This document shows positions 1 through 6,993 of a stretch of 64,000 bases of DNA, piece after piece (the first letter of the stretch is position 1; each line of letters starts with the position of its first letter). Below the pieces are notes generated by a model. That model did no database searches, was not told the origin of the DNA, and saw only the letters and a list, made by a program, of their open reading frames with translations. The DNA comes from Aquabacter spiritensis. Lineage in GTDB: Bacteria > Pseudomonadota > Alphaproteobacteria > Rhizobiales > Xanthobacteraceae. The stretch spans positions 1 through 64,000 of the forward strand of contig NZ_SMAI01000014.1 of the NCBI RefSeq assembly GCF_004346185.1, read 5' to 3'. Position numbers and translations under genes: made by a program.

Positions 1-54
1 CCCCAAAATCGACCGACGCCATAGCCAAAAACCGACCGGCCCCAACCCAAACAA

Positions 55-82
55 AAACCCCGCCGAAAAATCGACGGGGTTT
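55..82 (+). terminator. Hairpin (possible bidirectional terminator)
   Basis: Inverted repeat AAACCCCG (55-62) and CGGGGTTT (75-82) around an A-rich loop. A-run before and T-run after make it usable on either strand. The gene it would serve on the + strand lies left of the window. Confidence 0.5.
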
Positions 83-94
83 GTCAGCGGTCTG

Positions 95-122
95 AAGCCC
101 CGCGTCAATGCGGGGCTTTTTT
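95..122 (+). terminator. Rho-independent terminator
   Basis: Perfect 9-bp stem AAGCCCCGC (95-103) / GCGGGGCTT (110-118) with loop GTCAAT, followed by a run of six T (117-122). It is a classical intrinsic terminator for a + strand transcript entering from outside the window, only about 13 bp after the first hairpin. Confidence 0.8.
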
Positions 123-230
123 GTTGCCTTTCGGCAGGCTGGTCTTCGGGAAAGTCCGGGACCGCGGATCAGTCCCGGATCCCCGAGACGCCCCCCGCGA
201 GGGCGGCGTTCGGGTTCGGGGTGCGATGCG

Positions 231-701
231 TCAGGACGCCTTGGCGCGGCGGGGGGCCGGCTTGGCCGGCTTGGTGGCGACCGGCGCCTTGCGGCGCTGC
301 TGGCCCAGACCCATCTGCTTGGCGAGCTCGGAGCGCGCCGCGGCGTAATTGGGCGCCACCATCGGATAATCCGCCGGCAGGTTCCACTTCGACCGATAGG
401 CCTCGGGCGTCATGTCGTAGGTTGTACGCAGGTGCCGCTTCAACGACTTGAACTTCTTTCCGTCCTCGAGACAGATGATGAAGTCGGGCGTCACGGACTT
501 CTTCACCGGAACCGCCGGCTGCTGCGGCTCGGCCGAAGGCACTTCCGCCTTGGTCAGCCCGGTGAGGGCGGCATGCACCGAATTGATCAGCGCCGGCAAC
601 TCGGCCGCGGACACGGAATTGTTCATCACGAACGCGGAAACCACGTCCGCCGCAAGGCCCAAGTAGTCGGGTTCGCTCACAGTCTTCAGTTCGTCTGCCA
701 A
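231..701 (-). CDS. mucR: MucR/Ros family transcriptional regulator
   Basis: 156 aa, the usual MucR length. MucR proteins are nucleoid-associated repressors that bind AT-rich promoters and control exopolysaccharide, motility and cell-cycle genes. The zinc-finger-like segment (residues 74-106) reads CLEDGKKF-SLKRHL and ends in MTPEAYRSKW. C77 and H90 are kept, but the usual second Cys is D80 and the second His position is Tyr, a variant I recall in other rhizobial MucR proteins. The basic C-tail (KPAKPAPRRAKAS) is typical. The start is a TTG at 701: no ATG is near, and a perfect AAGGAGG lies 5 nt upstream. The AT-rich upstream stretch (about 720-800) would suit the autorepression known for the family. 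Confidence 0.92.
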   Translation of the reverse strand: MADELKTVSEPDYLGLAADVVSAFVMNNSVSAAELPALINSVHAALTGLTKAEVPSAEPQQPAVPVKKSVTPDFIICLEDGKKFKSLKRHLRTTYDMTPEAYRSKWNLPADYPMVAPNYAAARSELAKQMGLGQQRRKAPVATKPAKPAPRRAKAS

Positions 702-955
702 TGCTGCCTCCTTGTAGGTAAATTTCAGGAATGACCGAATGAAACGGCGCGTGCAATCTACCTAAAGTAAAAAGTGCTTGTGTCCAATAAATAAATAGCA
801 CCGTCCCGCGCGATTGCGCGCACCGGCCCAAAAGGCTTGGCGCCCAAGGGATCTCGGTGCCTCCGATTCGGCGAAGACGGCGCCGGAGCCGGCATGGCGC
901 GCGAATCGGCGCGGCAGAATCAGCGCGGGACGGCGGATTTGCAGGCTTCCCTCAG

Positions 956-980
956 GCAACTTTGACCGTCGGCGGGCGTT
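956..980 (+). promoter_or_regulatory. Candidate SigEcfG (general stress) promoter
   Basis: GCAAC (956-960), 16 nt, CGTT (977-980). This has one mismatch to the alphaproteobacterial general-stress consensus GGAAC-N16/17-CGTT. It lies 33 nt before the start of the small ORF at 1013, whose composition suits a stress gene. Confidence 0.4.
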
Positions 981-1012
981 GACAGGTCATGCCGACAGAT
1001 CAGGAGTCCGCC

Positions 1013-1249
1013 ATGACGCTTCCGCCCCCGTCCACGCAGCCGCGTCCCGCGGCGCGGGCCGAACAGACCCGCAAGGACCAGACGCGCACCGAGGAGACCG
1101 GCGATCACGGCGGTCCGGCGCATGAGCAGAAGGCCGGGCCCGCCGACGCGCCCGGCAACCGGCCGCCACCCGAGGCGGAAGTTGCGAACGCCAAGGCGGG
1201 CGGGTTGCGCGGCGCGCCGAGCCCGGTCGGCGAGAACGATCTCGCCTGA
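1013..1249 (+). CDS. Small hydrophilic disordered protein, unknown function
   Basis: 78 aa, not recognised. It is almost entirely Pro, Ala, Glu, Thr, Gln and charged residues with no hydrophobic core, so it is probably intrinsically disordered, like small stress-induced proteins of rhizobia. The ATG at 1013 is preferred over one at 989 because AGGAG lies 6 nt upstream of it. A SigEcfG-like box sits at 956-980. It converges on the ferritin-like gene across a strong hairpin. That it is expressed is an inference from the ribosome site and promoter box. Confidence 0.55.
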   Translation: MTLPPPSTQPRPAARAEQTRKDQTRTEETGDHGGPAHEQKAGPADAPGNRPPPEAEVANAKAGGLRGAPSPVGENDLA

Positions 1250-1299
1250 CCGCGACAGGGCGTTGCCGCGCGCGGGCGGTTTGCGGTGCCGAGGATCGG

Positions 1300-1323
1300 C
1301 CCGGCGGCCCCGAGGCCGCCGGG
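1300..1323. terminator. Hairpin between convergent genes
   Basis: Perfect 10-bp stem CCCGGCGGCC (1300-1309) / GGCCGCCGGG (1314-1323) with tetraloop CCGA. There is no T-run, so it may act as a bidirectional barrier rather than a textbook terminator. Confidence 0.5.
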
Positions 1324-1340
1324 CGAAGCAGAAGCGGGGA

Positions 1341-1832
1341 TCACGCCGCCTTGGCGTTCTCGCCGCTCTGCGCGAGCTGGGTGAGCAGCTTGTCGGTCTT
1401 GATTTCTTCCTGGAGCGTCTGGTCCAGCAGGTTCGCCGCTTCGGCCATGCCGAGTTGCTTCGCCCAGGTCTTGAGCGTGCCGTAGCGGGAGATCTCGTAA
1501 TGCTCGACCGCCTGCGCCGCCGAGAGCAGGCCGGCATCGAGCGCCGGGCTGCCGGCGAAGTCCTCCAGGATTTCCTTGCCCTCCTCGATGATGCCGAGGA
1601 TCGCCGGGCACTGCTTGCCGCGTGCCGGCTTGCCGAGCATGTCGAAGATCTTCTCCAGGCGCTCCACCTGGATCTCGGTCTCGTCGTGATGGGTCTCGAA
1701 CGCCTTCTTCGCCTCGGGCGACTGCGCGCCGCGCTGCATCTTCGGCAGCGCCCGCAAAATCTGCTTCTCGGCGTAATAAATGTCCTTGAGCGTGTCCAAG
1801 AACAAATCGTGCAGCGTCTTTTCCTTGGCCAT
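1341..1832 (-). CDS. DUF892 (YciF/YciE-type) ferritin-like protein
   Basis: 163 aa, a helical ferritin-like bundle beginning MAKEKTLHDLFLDTLKDIYYAEKQ, the characteristic DUF892 opening. Candidate metal ligands are the AEKQ and HHDETEIQVERLEKIF helices in the first half and VEHYEISRYG later. Family members are linked to osmotic, oxidative and general stress; their chemistry is unproven. It is the last gene of a leftward block (5627 to 1341) that also holds Mn catalase and a type-II NADH dehydrogenase. A second, diverged DUF892 gene opens the same block. The start at 1832 has GGAGACG-type purines just upstream. Confidence 0.88.
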   Translation of the reverse strand: MAKEKTLHDLFLDTLKDIYYAEKQILRALPKMQRGAQSPEAKKAFETHHDETEIQVERLEKIFDMLGKPARGKQCPAILGIIEEGKEILEDFAGSPALDAGLLSAAQAVEHYEISRYGTLKTWAKQLGMAEAANLLDQTLQEEIKTDKLLTQLAQSGENAKAA

Positions 1833-1948
1833 GGGTCGTCTCCGGGTGTGTGACCTCGCAACCCGGCGGGCGAAGGTTTGTTCCGCGCGGCGGGGGCTTT
1901 GCCGGGCCGCGGCGGCGGCCAGACGCCGCCGGGACGAACGTCTCGCCC

Positions 1949-2692
1949 TCAGCTCGGCTGGCTCCAGGCGAAGCAACCGAGTCCGCCGGTGGTGCCCGAG
2001 ACCATTAGGGCGCCGCGGCGGAAGAATTCGGAGCGCCGCGCGTGGGGCAGGTCGACGACGACCACGCCCATTGCGGGATCGGCCCAAACCAGCCGGGCAT
2101 CGAGCGCACCGATCGCATTCATGGCCGATCCGGGGGAGACGCCGGGCGCGAAGACCACCACCGTCAAGGGCTGGCCGGGCGGTGGTCGGAGCGACCAGGC
2201 GCCGGTGCCGATGCTCGCAAGGGTCGCGAGCAGCAGCGGCATTGCGCGGCGAGCCGATGGCGGGCCGCCCCCGCGTGCCAGAGCTTGGCCCAGGCCGAAT
2301 GGGACCAGCCCGAACAGCACGACCCAGCCGAGATCCCACGCCAGCGGCACAGGGCTGTCGACCCGGATGCGGTGGATCCCCAGCAGCCAGTGCGAGAGCA
2401 CGGCATCGACCATGTGCCAGAGCCCAAAGCCGGCGAGCAGTCCGGCTGCGAGCAAGCGTCCACTCTGCCCCGGCCTGCGCCAGAGCTGCCAGAGCGCAAT
2501 GGCTGCAAGGCCGTACATCGACGCATGGAAATAGCCATCCCAGAGGACCTGCAGGCGCAGGTCGGCCACCTCCGGAACGAGACTGAGCAGATGATGCCAT
2601 TGAAGGATCTGGTGAAGCAGAATGCCGTCGAAGAAGCCGCCCAGGGCAAAGCCGAGCGTCGCGGTCCACAAGCCTCTCACTGATCGTTCCAT
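1949..2692 (-). CDS. DUF2243 integral membrane protein
   Basis: 247 aa with several membrane segments. The N-terminal part carries the DUF2243 signature (GGFFDGILLHQILQWHH, residues 18-34), then further helices near 55-105 and 120-140. The C-terminal portion after about residue 165 looks like a non-membrane tail. The function of the family is unknown; its buried His residues (HQILQWHH, FHASMYG, LWHMVD) suggest a metal or haem site, which is inference. It lies 27 nt downstream of the NADH dehydrogenase gene, so it is probably co-transcribed with the stress block. Confidence 0.8.
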   Translation of the reverse strand: MERSVRGLWTATLGFALGGFFDGILLHQILQWHHLLSLVPEVADLRLQVLWDGYFHASMYGLAAIALWQLWRRPGQSGRLLAAGLLAGFGLWHMVDAVLSHWLLGIHRIRVDSPVPLAWDLGWVVLFGLVPFGLGQALARGGGPPSARRAMPLLLATLASIGTGAWSLRPPPGQPLTVVVFAPGVSPGSAMNAIGALDARLVWADPAMGVVVVDLPHARRSEFFRRGALMVSGTTGGLGCFAWSQPS

Positions 2693-2719
2693 GGCGCGGC
2701 GCTCCGCTCGGACATCGGG

Positions 2720-4108
2720 TCAACCGGGCGGCGGGCCACCCTGTTCCCCAACGACGTCCCTCGTTTGCGCCGTCATCGGTGGCGCCGTTCCCCGTGGCAA
2801 CGTCTCGAGCTGGCGCTGGGTGCCGGTGATGAGCCGGGCTCCGCGCTGATAGGTCAGGTAGTTCCAGAGCCAAGTAAAGGCGACGGTGAGACGGTGGCGG
2901 GTGCCGACCAAGAAGTAGATATGCACCACGCTCCAGAAGGCCCAGCCGACAAATCCCTGCAGTTCGAGCCGCCCGATCTTGGCGATGGCCGACTTGCGGC
3001 CGATCGTGGCGAGGTCGCCCTGATGGCGATATCGGAACGGATCCGGCGCCGGGAGGCCGCGCGCGCGGGCCGCGATCACCCCGGCCACATAGGCGCCCAT
3101 CTGCTTGGCCGCCGGCGCGATGCCGGGCACCGGCCCGCTCGCCAGCGTCACGCGTGCCGTGTCTCCGATCGCGAAGATCTCGGGATGGCCAGCGACCGAG
3201 AGGTCCGGCAGCACCTTCACCCGTCCGGCCGGATCCCGCTCCGCGCCGATCCACACGCCCGCCTGCGATGCCGCGACCCCCGCCGCCCAGATGATCGTCT
3301 CCGACTCGATGACGCCGTCCTCCAGCTGCACGCCGGAGGGGCCGATTCCGGTCACGCGGGTTCCGGTGCGCACCTCGACGCCCATCCGCTGGAGACTTTG
3401 GGCCGCGGCATCGGACAGATGGGGGGGAAAGGCGGAGAGGATCCGCGGTCCCGCCTCCAGCAGGACGACGCGGGCCGTGCGCGGATCGACGTGGCGGAAG
3501 TCGAGCGGCAGCGCGTGATGCGCCAGCTCGCGGACCGCCCCCGCCATCTCGACTCCGGTCGGGCCGCCGCCCACGATGACGAAGGTCAGCAGGCGTTCGC
3601 GCGCCTCCGGCATGAGTTCGGCCCGCTCGAAGGCAAGCAGAAGTCGGCGGCGGATCTCCGTCGCGTCCTCGATCCGCTTCAGCCCCGGTGCCGAGGACGC
3701 CCATTCGTCATGGCCGAAATAGGCGTGCGTCGCCCCGGTTGCGAGCACGAGGATGTCATAGGGAATTCCGCCCGCCCCCGTGAGCACGCGACGTGCGGCG
3801 ATGTCGATTCCGGTCGCCTCCGCCATCAGGACCGTGGTGTTGAGTTGGGGACCGATAATGCCCCGGATGGGCCAGGCGACGTCTGCCGGCGACAGCGCGG
3901 CCGTGGCGACCTGATAGAGGAGCGGTTGGAAACAGTGATGGTTCTGTCGGTCGATGACCGTCACGTCCACCGGGGCTTCGCGCAATCTCTTGGCGACTTC
4001 CAGCCCCGCAAAGCCCGCGCCGACGACGACGATGCGGGGGCGGCGCCCCGCATCCGGTTCGTGACCCGCATCCGGTTCGTGAGAAGGGGCACCCTCAAGG
4101 CCGGACAT
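2720..4108 (-). CDS. ndh: Type II NADH:quinone oxidoreductase (NDH-2)
   Basis: 462 aa, the usual length for a non-proton-pumping NADH dehydrogenase. The FAD fold (VVVGAGFAGLEVAKRL, about residues 25-40) is followed by an NADH-binding Rossmann motif (FVIVGGGPTGVEMAGAV). The FAD closing motif (IFAIGDTARV) and an amphipathic C-terminal region ending LTYQRGARLITG for membrane attachment follow. The start at 4108 gives MSGLEGAPSHEP; the first 20 residues contain HEPDAG twice, encoded by a perfect 18-bp tandem duplication. It lies between Mn catalase (97 nt upstream) and DUF2243, suggesting redox balancing under stress. Confidence 0.93.
   Translation of the reverse strand: MSGLEGAPSHEPDAGHEPDAGRRPRIVVVGAGFAGLEVAKRLREAPVDVTVIDRQNHHCFQPLLYQVATAALSPADVAWPIRGIIGPQLNTTVLMAEATGIDIAARRVLTGAGGIPYDILVLATGATHAYFGHDEWASSAPGLKRIEDATEIRRRLLLAFERAELMPEARERLLTFVIVGGGPTGVEMAGAVRELAHHALPLDFRHVDPRTARVVLLEAGPRILSAFPPHLSDAAAQSLQRMGVEVRTGTRVTGIGPSGVQLEDGVIESETIIWAAGVAASQAGVWIGAERDPAGRVKVLPDLSVAGHPEIFAIGDTARVTLASGPVPGIAPAAKQMGAYVAGVIAARARGLPAPDPFRYRHQGDLATIGRKSAIAKIGRLELQGFVGWAFWSVVHIYFLVGTRHRLTVAFTWLWNYLTYQRGARLITGTQRQLETLPRGTAPPMTAQTRDVVGEQGGPPPG
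4044..4079. repeat. In-frame 18-bp tandem duplication
   Basis: CCCGCATCCGGTTCGTGA occurs at 4044-4061 and again, identical and adjacent, at 4062-4079. It lies in the start of the NADH dehydrogenase gene and duplicates six codons (HEPDAG). Confidence 0.9.
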
Positions 4109-4205
4109 GACACCCTCGAGACTGGATCGGGGCCACGCGGCTTTCCCGCGCCGCCCCGACCGGTTTTCAGCGACAGAGCGCGATTTCGCGCGGCCAGCGC
4201 CCCGA

Positions 4206-5084
4206 TTATTCCGCGGCGATCGGCGGCACCGGGGCAGGCGGGGTACCGTACATACGCGGGTCGATCTTTCCCAGCTTGCCGTCGTCGTTCGCCAGCGGCT
4301 GGATCTCGGCATAAGAGAATTCGCCGCGCCCGTCGGGCGAAGGACCGTTCGCCCACGGACCCTTGCGGCTTTCGCTGCCCGACGACGCGCCGATGAACTG
4401 GTAGGCCACGTCGACCATTTCCTGGTCCTGCGGGAAGTTCGACGGCACCGGCGTCATTTCCAGCCCGTCTTCCTCCAGTTCGCGGATGGCCGCCAGCCAT
4501 TGGTTCTGATGCATGGTATCGCGCGCGATCAGGAAGGAAAGCATGTCGCGCACCCCCCGGTCCTCGGTCATATTATAGAGGCGCGCCACCTGGAGCCGTC
4601 CCTGGCTCTCGGCCGTCAGATTGAAGCGGAAGTCGGCCAGCAGGTTGCCGCTCGCCGCCATGAAGCCGGCAGTCCACAGATTCCCGGCACTGTCGACGGG
4701 ACGCGGGCCGGAGCCCGCCACGATGACGTGCTGCGGGTTCATCCCGGCGAGGATCGCGTCCTCGATCCGCGCCCCGCCCATGATGGCGCCGACGGCGCTG
4801 TTTTTGGCGGCCTCTTCCTGCGTCTCGACCGGAGAGGTTTCCAGCAGCCGGGCGATCATCGTCGCGAGCATTTCGACGTGGCCGATCTCTTCGGTGCCGA
4901 TGTCGAGGATCATGTCCCGATACTTCTGGGGTCCCCGGCATGACCAGCCTTGAAACAGATAGGTCATCATGACGCTGATCTCGCCCCACTGACCGCCGAG
5001 AGGCTCCTGGAGCATTTTGGCGAACTGGGGATCGGGCTTGTCGGGTTTCGCCTGATACTGCAAATGCTTGGTGTGGGTGAACAT
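4206..5084 (-). CDS. Manganese (non-haem) catalase
   Basis: 292 aa, the usual size. It breaks down hydrogen peroxide at a dimanganese centre inside a ferritin-like four-helix bundle. The motifs are recognisable from end to end: MFTHTKHLQYQAKPDKPDP at the N-terminus, GGQWGEISVMMTYLFQGW, then GTEEIGHVEML (Glu and His ligands near residues 66-70) and ARDTMHQNQWLAAI (second Glu/His region). The C-terminal tail is GTPPAPVPPIAAE. It sits 33 nt after a DUF892 gene, with a purine-rich ribosome site in that spacer, so the two are one transcript. Confidence 0.95.
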   Translation of the reverse strand: MFTHTKHLQYQAKPDKPDPQFAKMLQEPLGGQWGEISVMMTYLFQGWSCRGPQKYRDMILDIGTEEIGHVEMLATMIARLLETSPVETQEEAAKNSAVGAIMGGARIEDAILAGMNPQHVIVAGSGPRPVDSAGNLWTAGFMAASGNLLADFRFNLTAESQGRLQVARLYNMTEDRGVRDMLSFLIARDTMHQNQWLAAIRELEEDGLEMTPVPSNFPQDQEMVDVAYQFIGASSGSESRKGPWANGPSPDGRGEFSYAEIQPLANDDGKLGKIDPRMYGTPPAPVPPIAAE

Positions 5085-5117
5085 GCTGTCCTCCTTTCGC
5101 CTGAACGAGGATGTGGA

Positions 5118-5627
5118 TCAGCGCTGCGCCGCGGCGCCCTGTTCCTGAAGGCTGAGATAGCGGTCGGTGACCCGCGGGAGATGGTCGGCGAGCCAGCGCG
5201 CCATCGCCTCTTCCTCGGTGAGCGTGGCGCTCAGGAGCGGCACCGCCGCATTGAAGCCGCCGGCCTCCGCCATGGAGATGAGCGACCGGTAGGCGGCGAT
5301 CTCGTAATTCTCGAAGGCGAAATCCGCGAAGGCGTTCTTCAGGATCTCGTCGTCCGCCACGGTGTGGCCCAAGGCGGCCATGCTTCCCATCATCGACGCG
5401 GCCGTATCCTTGAACGTGGAGGACTCCTCCCCGAGTTCGTGCAGGATCTTATCGAGACGATCCAACTGGCCGTTGGTCTCCTCGACATGCCCCCGCAGGC
5501 GGTCGGCCAATTCGGGATAGCTCTCCAGCCGTTCGATCTGCCGATTCATGATCGACAGTGCTTCGTTCTCGACGGCATGCGCGTTTTTCAAACCGACGAC
5601 GAACACATCTCGGACGCTTTGCGCCAT
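5118..5627 (-). CDS. DUF892 ferritin-like protein, second copy
   Basis: 169 aa. It begins MAQSVRDVFVVGLKNAHAVENEALSIM and keeps the DUF892 helix plan (HAVENEALSIMNRQ; HVEETNGQLDRLDKIL; NYEIAAYRSLI), with acidic and His residues placed for a metal site. It is clearly diverged from the copy at 1341. It is the first gene of the leftward stress block, so its promoter drives the set. ATG 5627 is preceded by AGGAGG. A weak SigEcfG-like box lies 52-77 nt upstream. Confidence 0.87.
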   Translation of the reverse strand: MAQSVRDVFVVGLKNAHAVENEALSIMNRQIERLESYPELADRLRGHVEETNGQLDRLDKILHELGEESSTFKDTAASMMGSMAALGHTVADDEILKNAFADFAFENYEIAAYRSLISMAEAGGFNAAVPLLSATLTEEEAMARWLADHLPRVTDRYLSLQEQGAAAQR

Positions 5628-5678
5628 CTGCTTGTCCTCCTGTGACCGGTTGACCACCACGCCGGGCAGTCGGCGGGT

Positions 5679-5704
5679 AAAGTCTCTCCCAAACCGGGTG
5701 TTCC
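5679..5704 (-). promoter_or_regulatory. Weak SigEcfG-like promoter for the ferritin/catalase block
   Basis: On the minus strand GGAAC (5704-5700), 17 nt, CTTT (5682-5679). The -35 element is perfect; the -10 differs from CGTT at one base. The position fits a transcript start some 45 nt before the first gene of the block. Confidence 0.35.
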
Positions 5705-6004
5705 ACTTAAGTGTGCAGATATGCATCTCGATGCGTAAGAATTTGAAGTTCATTGCGAAGGTCAAGACTGCCTTATTCGCCCGTTTTGCTGTCCAGCTCA
5801 TGGTTCGAAGACGACAGAAGCCGCCAGAAAAGCGCAAGTCGGACCCGGCGGGCGGGGGGGTGAACGCCTCGGCGGGACGCACCGGACGGGAGGCGAGGCG
5901 AGCGTCGGAACATCGCACCGGGGGGGAGGGTTGGTTTCGAGACGGCGCCCGGCGCACCCCGAAAGCGCCGGAGGTGCCTGCGCGCGGGGGCGAGAGGAAT
6001 GAGC
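5705..6004. other. Divergent intergenic region
   Basis: This region of about 300 bp separates the leftward stress block from rightward small ORFs. The first 100 bp are relatively AT-rich (TTAAGTGTGC, ATGCGTAAGAATTTGAAG) and probably promoter DNA. The rest is G-rich. I see no coding sequence. Confidence 0.5.
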
Positions 6005-6286
6005 ATGACCGATCGAGACGATGTCGCCCCGCGGTCCCAGGTGAATCTGGATGCGGCGATCGCCGCCCACCGGCAATTGCTGGTCCTGATGTTCCGTGTT
6101 CTCGGCCATGACCCGGCGCGGCGGGACGCGCTGGTCGAAGCGATCGACCAGAAGCTGACCTTTCACGACGGGCACGAGGATCCGGGGCTCGAAGCCGACG
6201 GCGCCTTCGCCTTCGAGCGTCGGGTCAATGCGGAGTTCCGGCGCGTTCTGGAAGATGTCCGGGCGGGATTGGGGCGCGCCGCGTGA
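6005..6286 (+). CDS. Small helical protein, unknown function
   Basis: 93 aa, not recognised. The sequence looks like two or three amphipathic helices with many His, Asp and Glu residues (AIAAHRQLLVLMFRVLGHDP; LTFHDGHEDPGLEADG). An ATG also occurs at 5999, but GAGAGG is only 1 nt from that one and 7 nt from ATG 6005, so 6005 is chosen. It is followed after 43 nt by a DUF2934 gene on the same strand. It is probably part of the same stress-associated neighbourhood. Confidence 0.6.
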   Translation: MTDRDDVAPRSQVNLDAAIAAHRQLLVLMFRVLGHDPARRDALVEAIDQKLTFHDGHEDPGLEADGAFAFERRVNAEFRRVLEDVRAGLGRAA

Positions 6287-6329
6287 GGCCCGCCGCCGGT
6301 AGAGGTCCCATCGTCGTGAGGAGGCAGAT

Positions 6330-6602
6330 ATGGATCGGAACGAAATGACCGAGCGCGAGACGCGCATTCGGGAGAAAGCCTTTGAGCTCTGGCGGTCGGA
6401 GGGGATGCCGGAGGGCCGCGAGGCGCTGCATTGGGAGATGGCGTCCGAGATCGTCGGCCTCGAAGACGCGGCCGGGACCGCGCGCATTCCCTTTGGGGCG
6501 AGCGCGAAGCCCGCCGTCGAGCCCCAGGAGGCGCTGAGCAATACCGGGGAATTTCCCACCCTCACCGACCAGGGCGAGATGCAGCCGCCGAAACGGCGGT
6601 GA
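6330..6602 (+). CDS. DUF2934 domain protein
   Basis: 90 aa. The N-terminal 40 residues match the DUF2934 pattern: an R-x-x-A-x-x-L/W-x-x-x-G-x-P-x-G helix pair ending in HWEMA (IREKAFELWRSEGMPEGR). The rest is a flexible tail ending in PPKRR. DUF2934 proteins are small, common next to alphaproteobacterial stress genes, and of unknown function. GTGAGGAGG precedes the ATG by 8 nt. Confidence 0.78.
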   Translation: MDRNEMTERETRIREKAFELWRSEGMPEGREALHWEMASEIVGLEDAAGTARIPFGASAKPAVEPQEALSNTGEFPTLTDQGEMQPPKRR

Positions 6603-6622
6603 GGCGCTTCGGTCCGACCGGT

Positions 6623-6642
6623 CCCGCAGCCGAAGCTGCGGG
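6623..6642. terminator. Hairpin between convergent genes
   Basis: Perfect 8-bp stem CCCGCAGC (6623-6630) / GCTGCGGG (6635-6642) with stable tetraloop CGAA, between convergent genes ending at 6602 and 6682. No T-run. Confidence 0.45.
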
Positions 6643-6681
6643 CCGGCTCGGGCGGCCCTCGGCCCCAAGGCCATGGTCACA

Positions 6682-6993
6682 TCATCGGGCGATGACCCAA
6701 CTGACGGTGGCCATGATCACCAGCAGGCCGACCACGGCGCCGAATACGGCGACCCAGGTGCCCGAGGTCGGGTGGGTGCGGGGCGGTGCGCGATGGTCCT
6801 CTTCGCTCTGCGGGCCGCTGTCGGACGGAGACGCCACCGGGCGCCCGCCCGTGCCCTCCACCGCCGGTCTGGTCCCCGCCGCCTCGTCGTCGGTGCCGAG
6901 CGGCGCCGCCGCCGGATCGGGATAGGACACCTTGTCCCGGGTTTCCCCCGCATCGATCGCGGCGCGCCGTCTGGCGCCGTCGGAGCCGGTCAT
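6682..6993 (-). CDS. Small tail-anchored membrane protein, unknown function
   Basis: 103 aa, not recognised. Residues 1-78 are hydrophilic and low-complexity (Gly, Pro, Ser, Asp, Arg), and a single hydrophobic helix (TWVAVFGAVVGLLVIMATVSWVI) ends the protein, so it should be anchored by its C-terminus with the bulk in the cytoplasm. ATG 6993 is preceded by GGGAGG. It lies convergent to the DUF2934 gene. Expression is inferred. Confidence 0.55.
   Translation of the reverse strand: MTGSDGARRRAAIDAGETRDKVSYPDPAAAPLGTDDEAAGTRPAVEGTGGRPVASPSDSGPQSEEDHRAPPRTHPTSGTWVAVFGAVVGLLVIMATVSWVIAR

Noticed and set aside
5907-5936. GGAAC at 5907-5911 as a SigEcfG promoter for the gene at 6005
   Set aside because: No CGTT-like element occurs at 16 or 17 nt; the nearest GGTT is 21 nt away.
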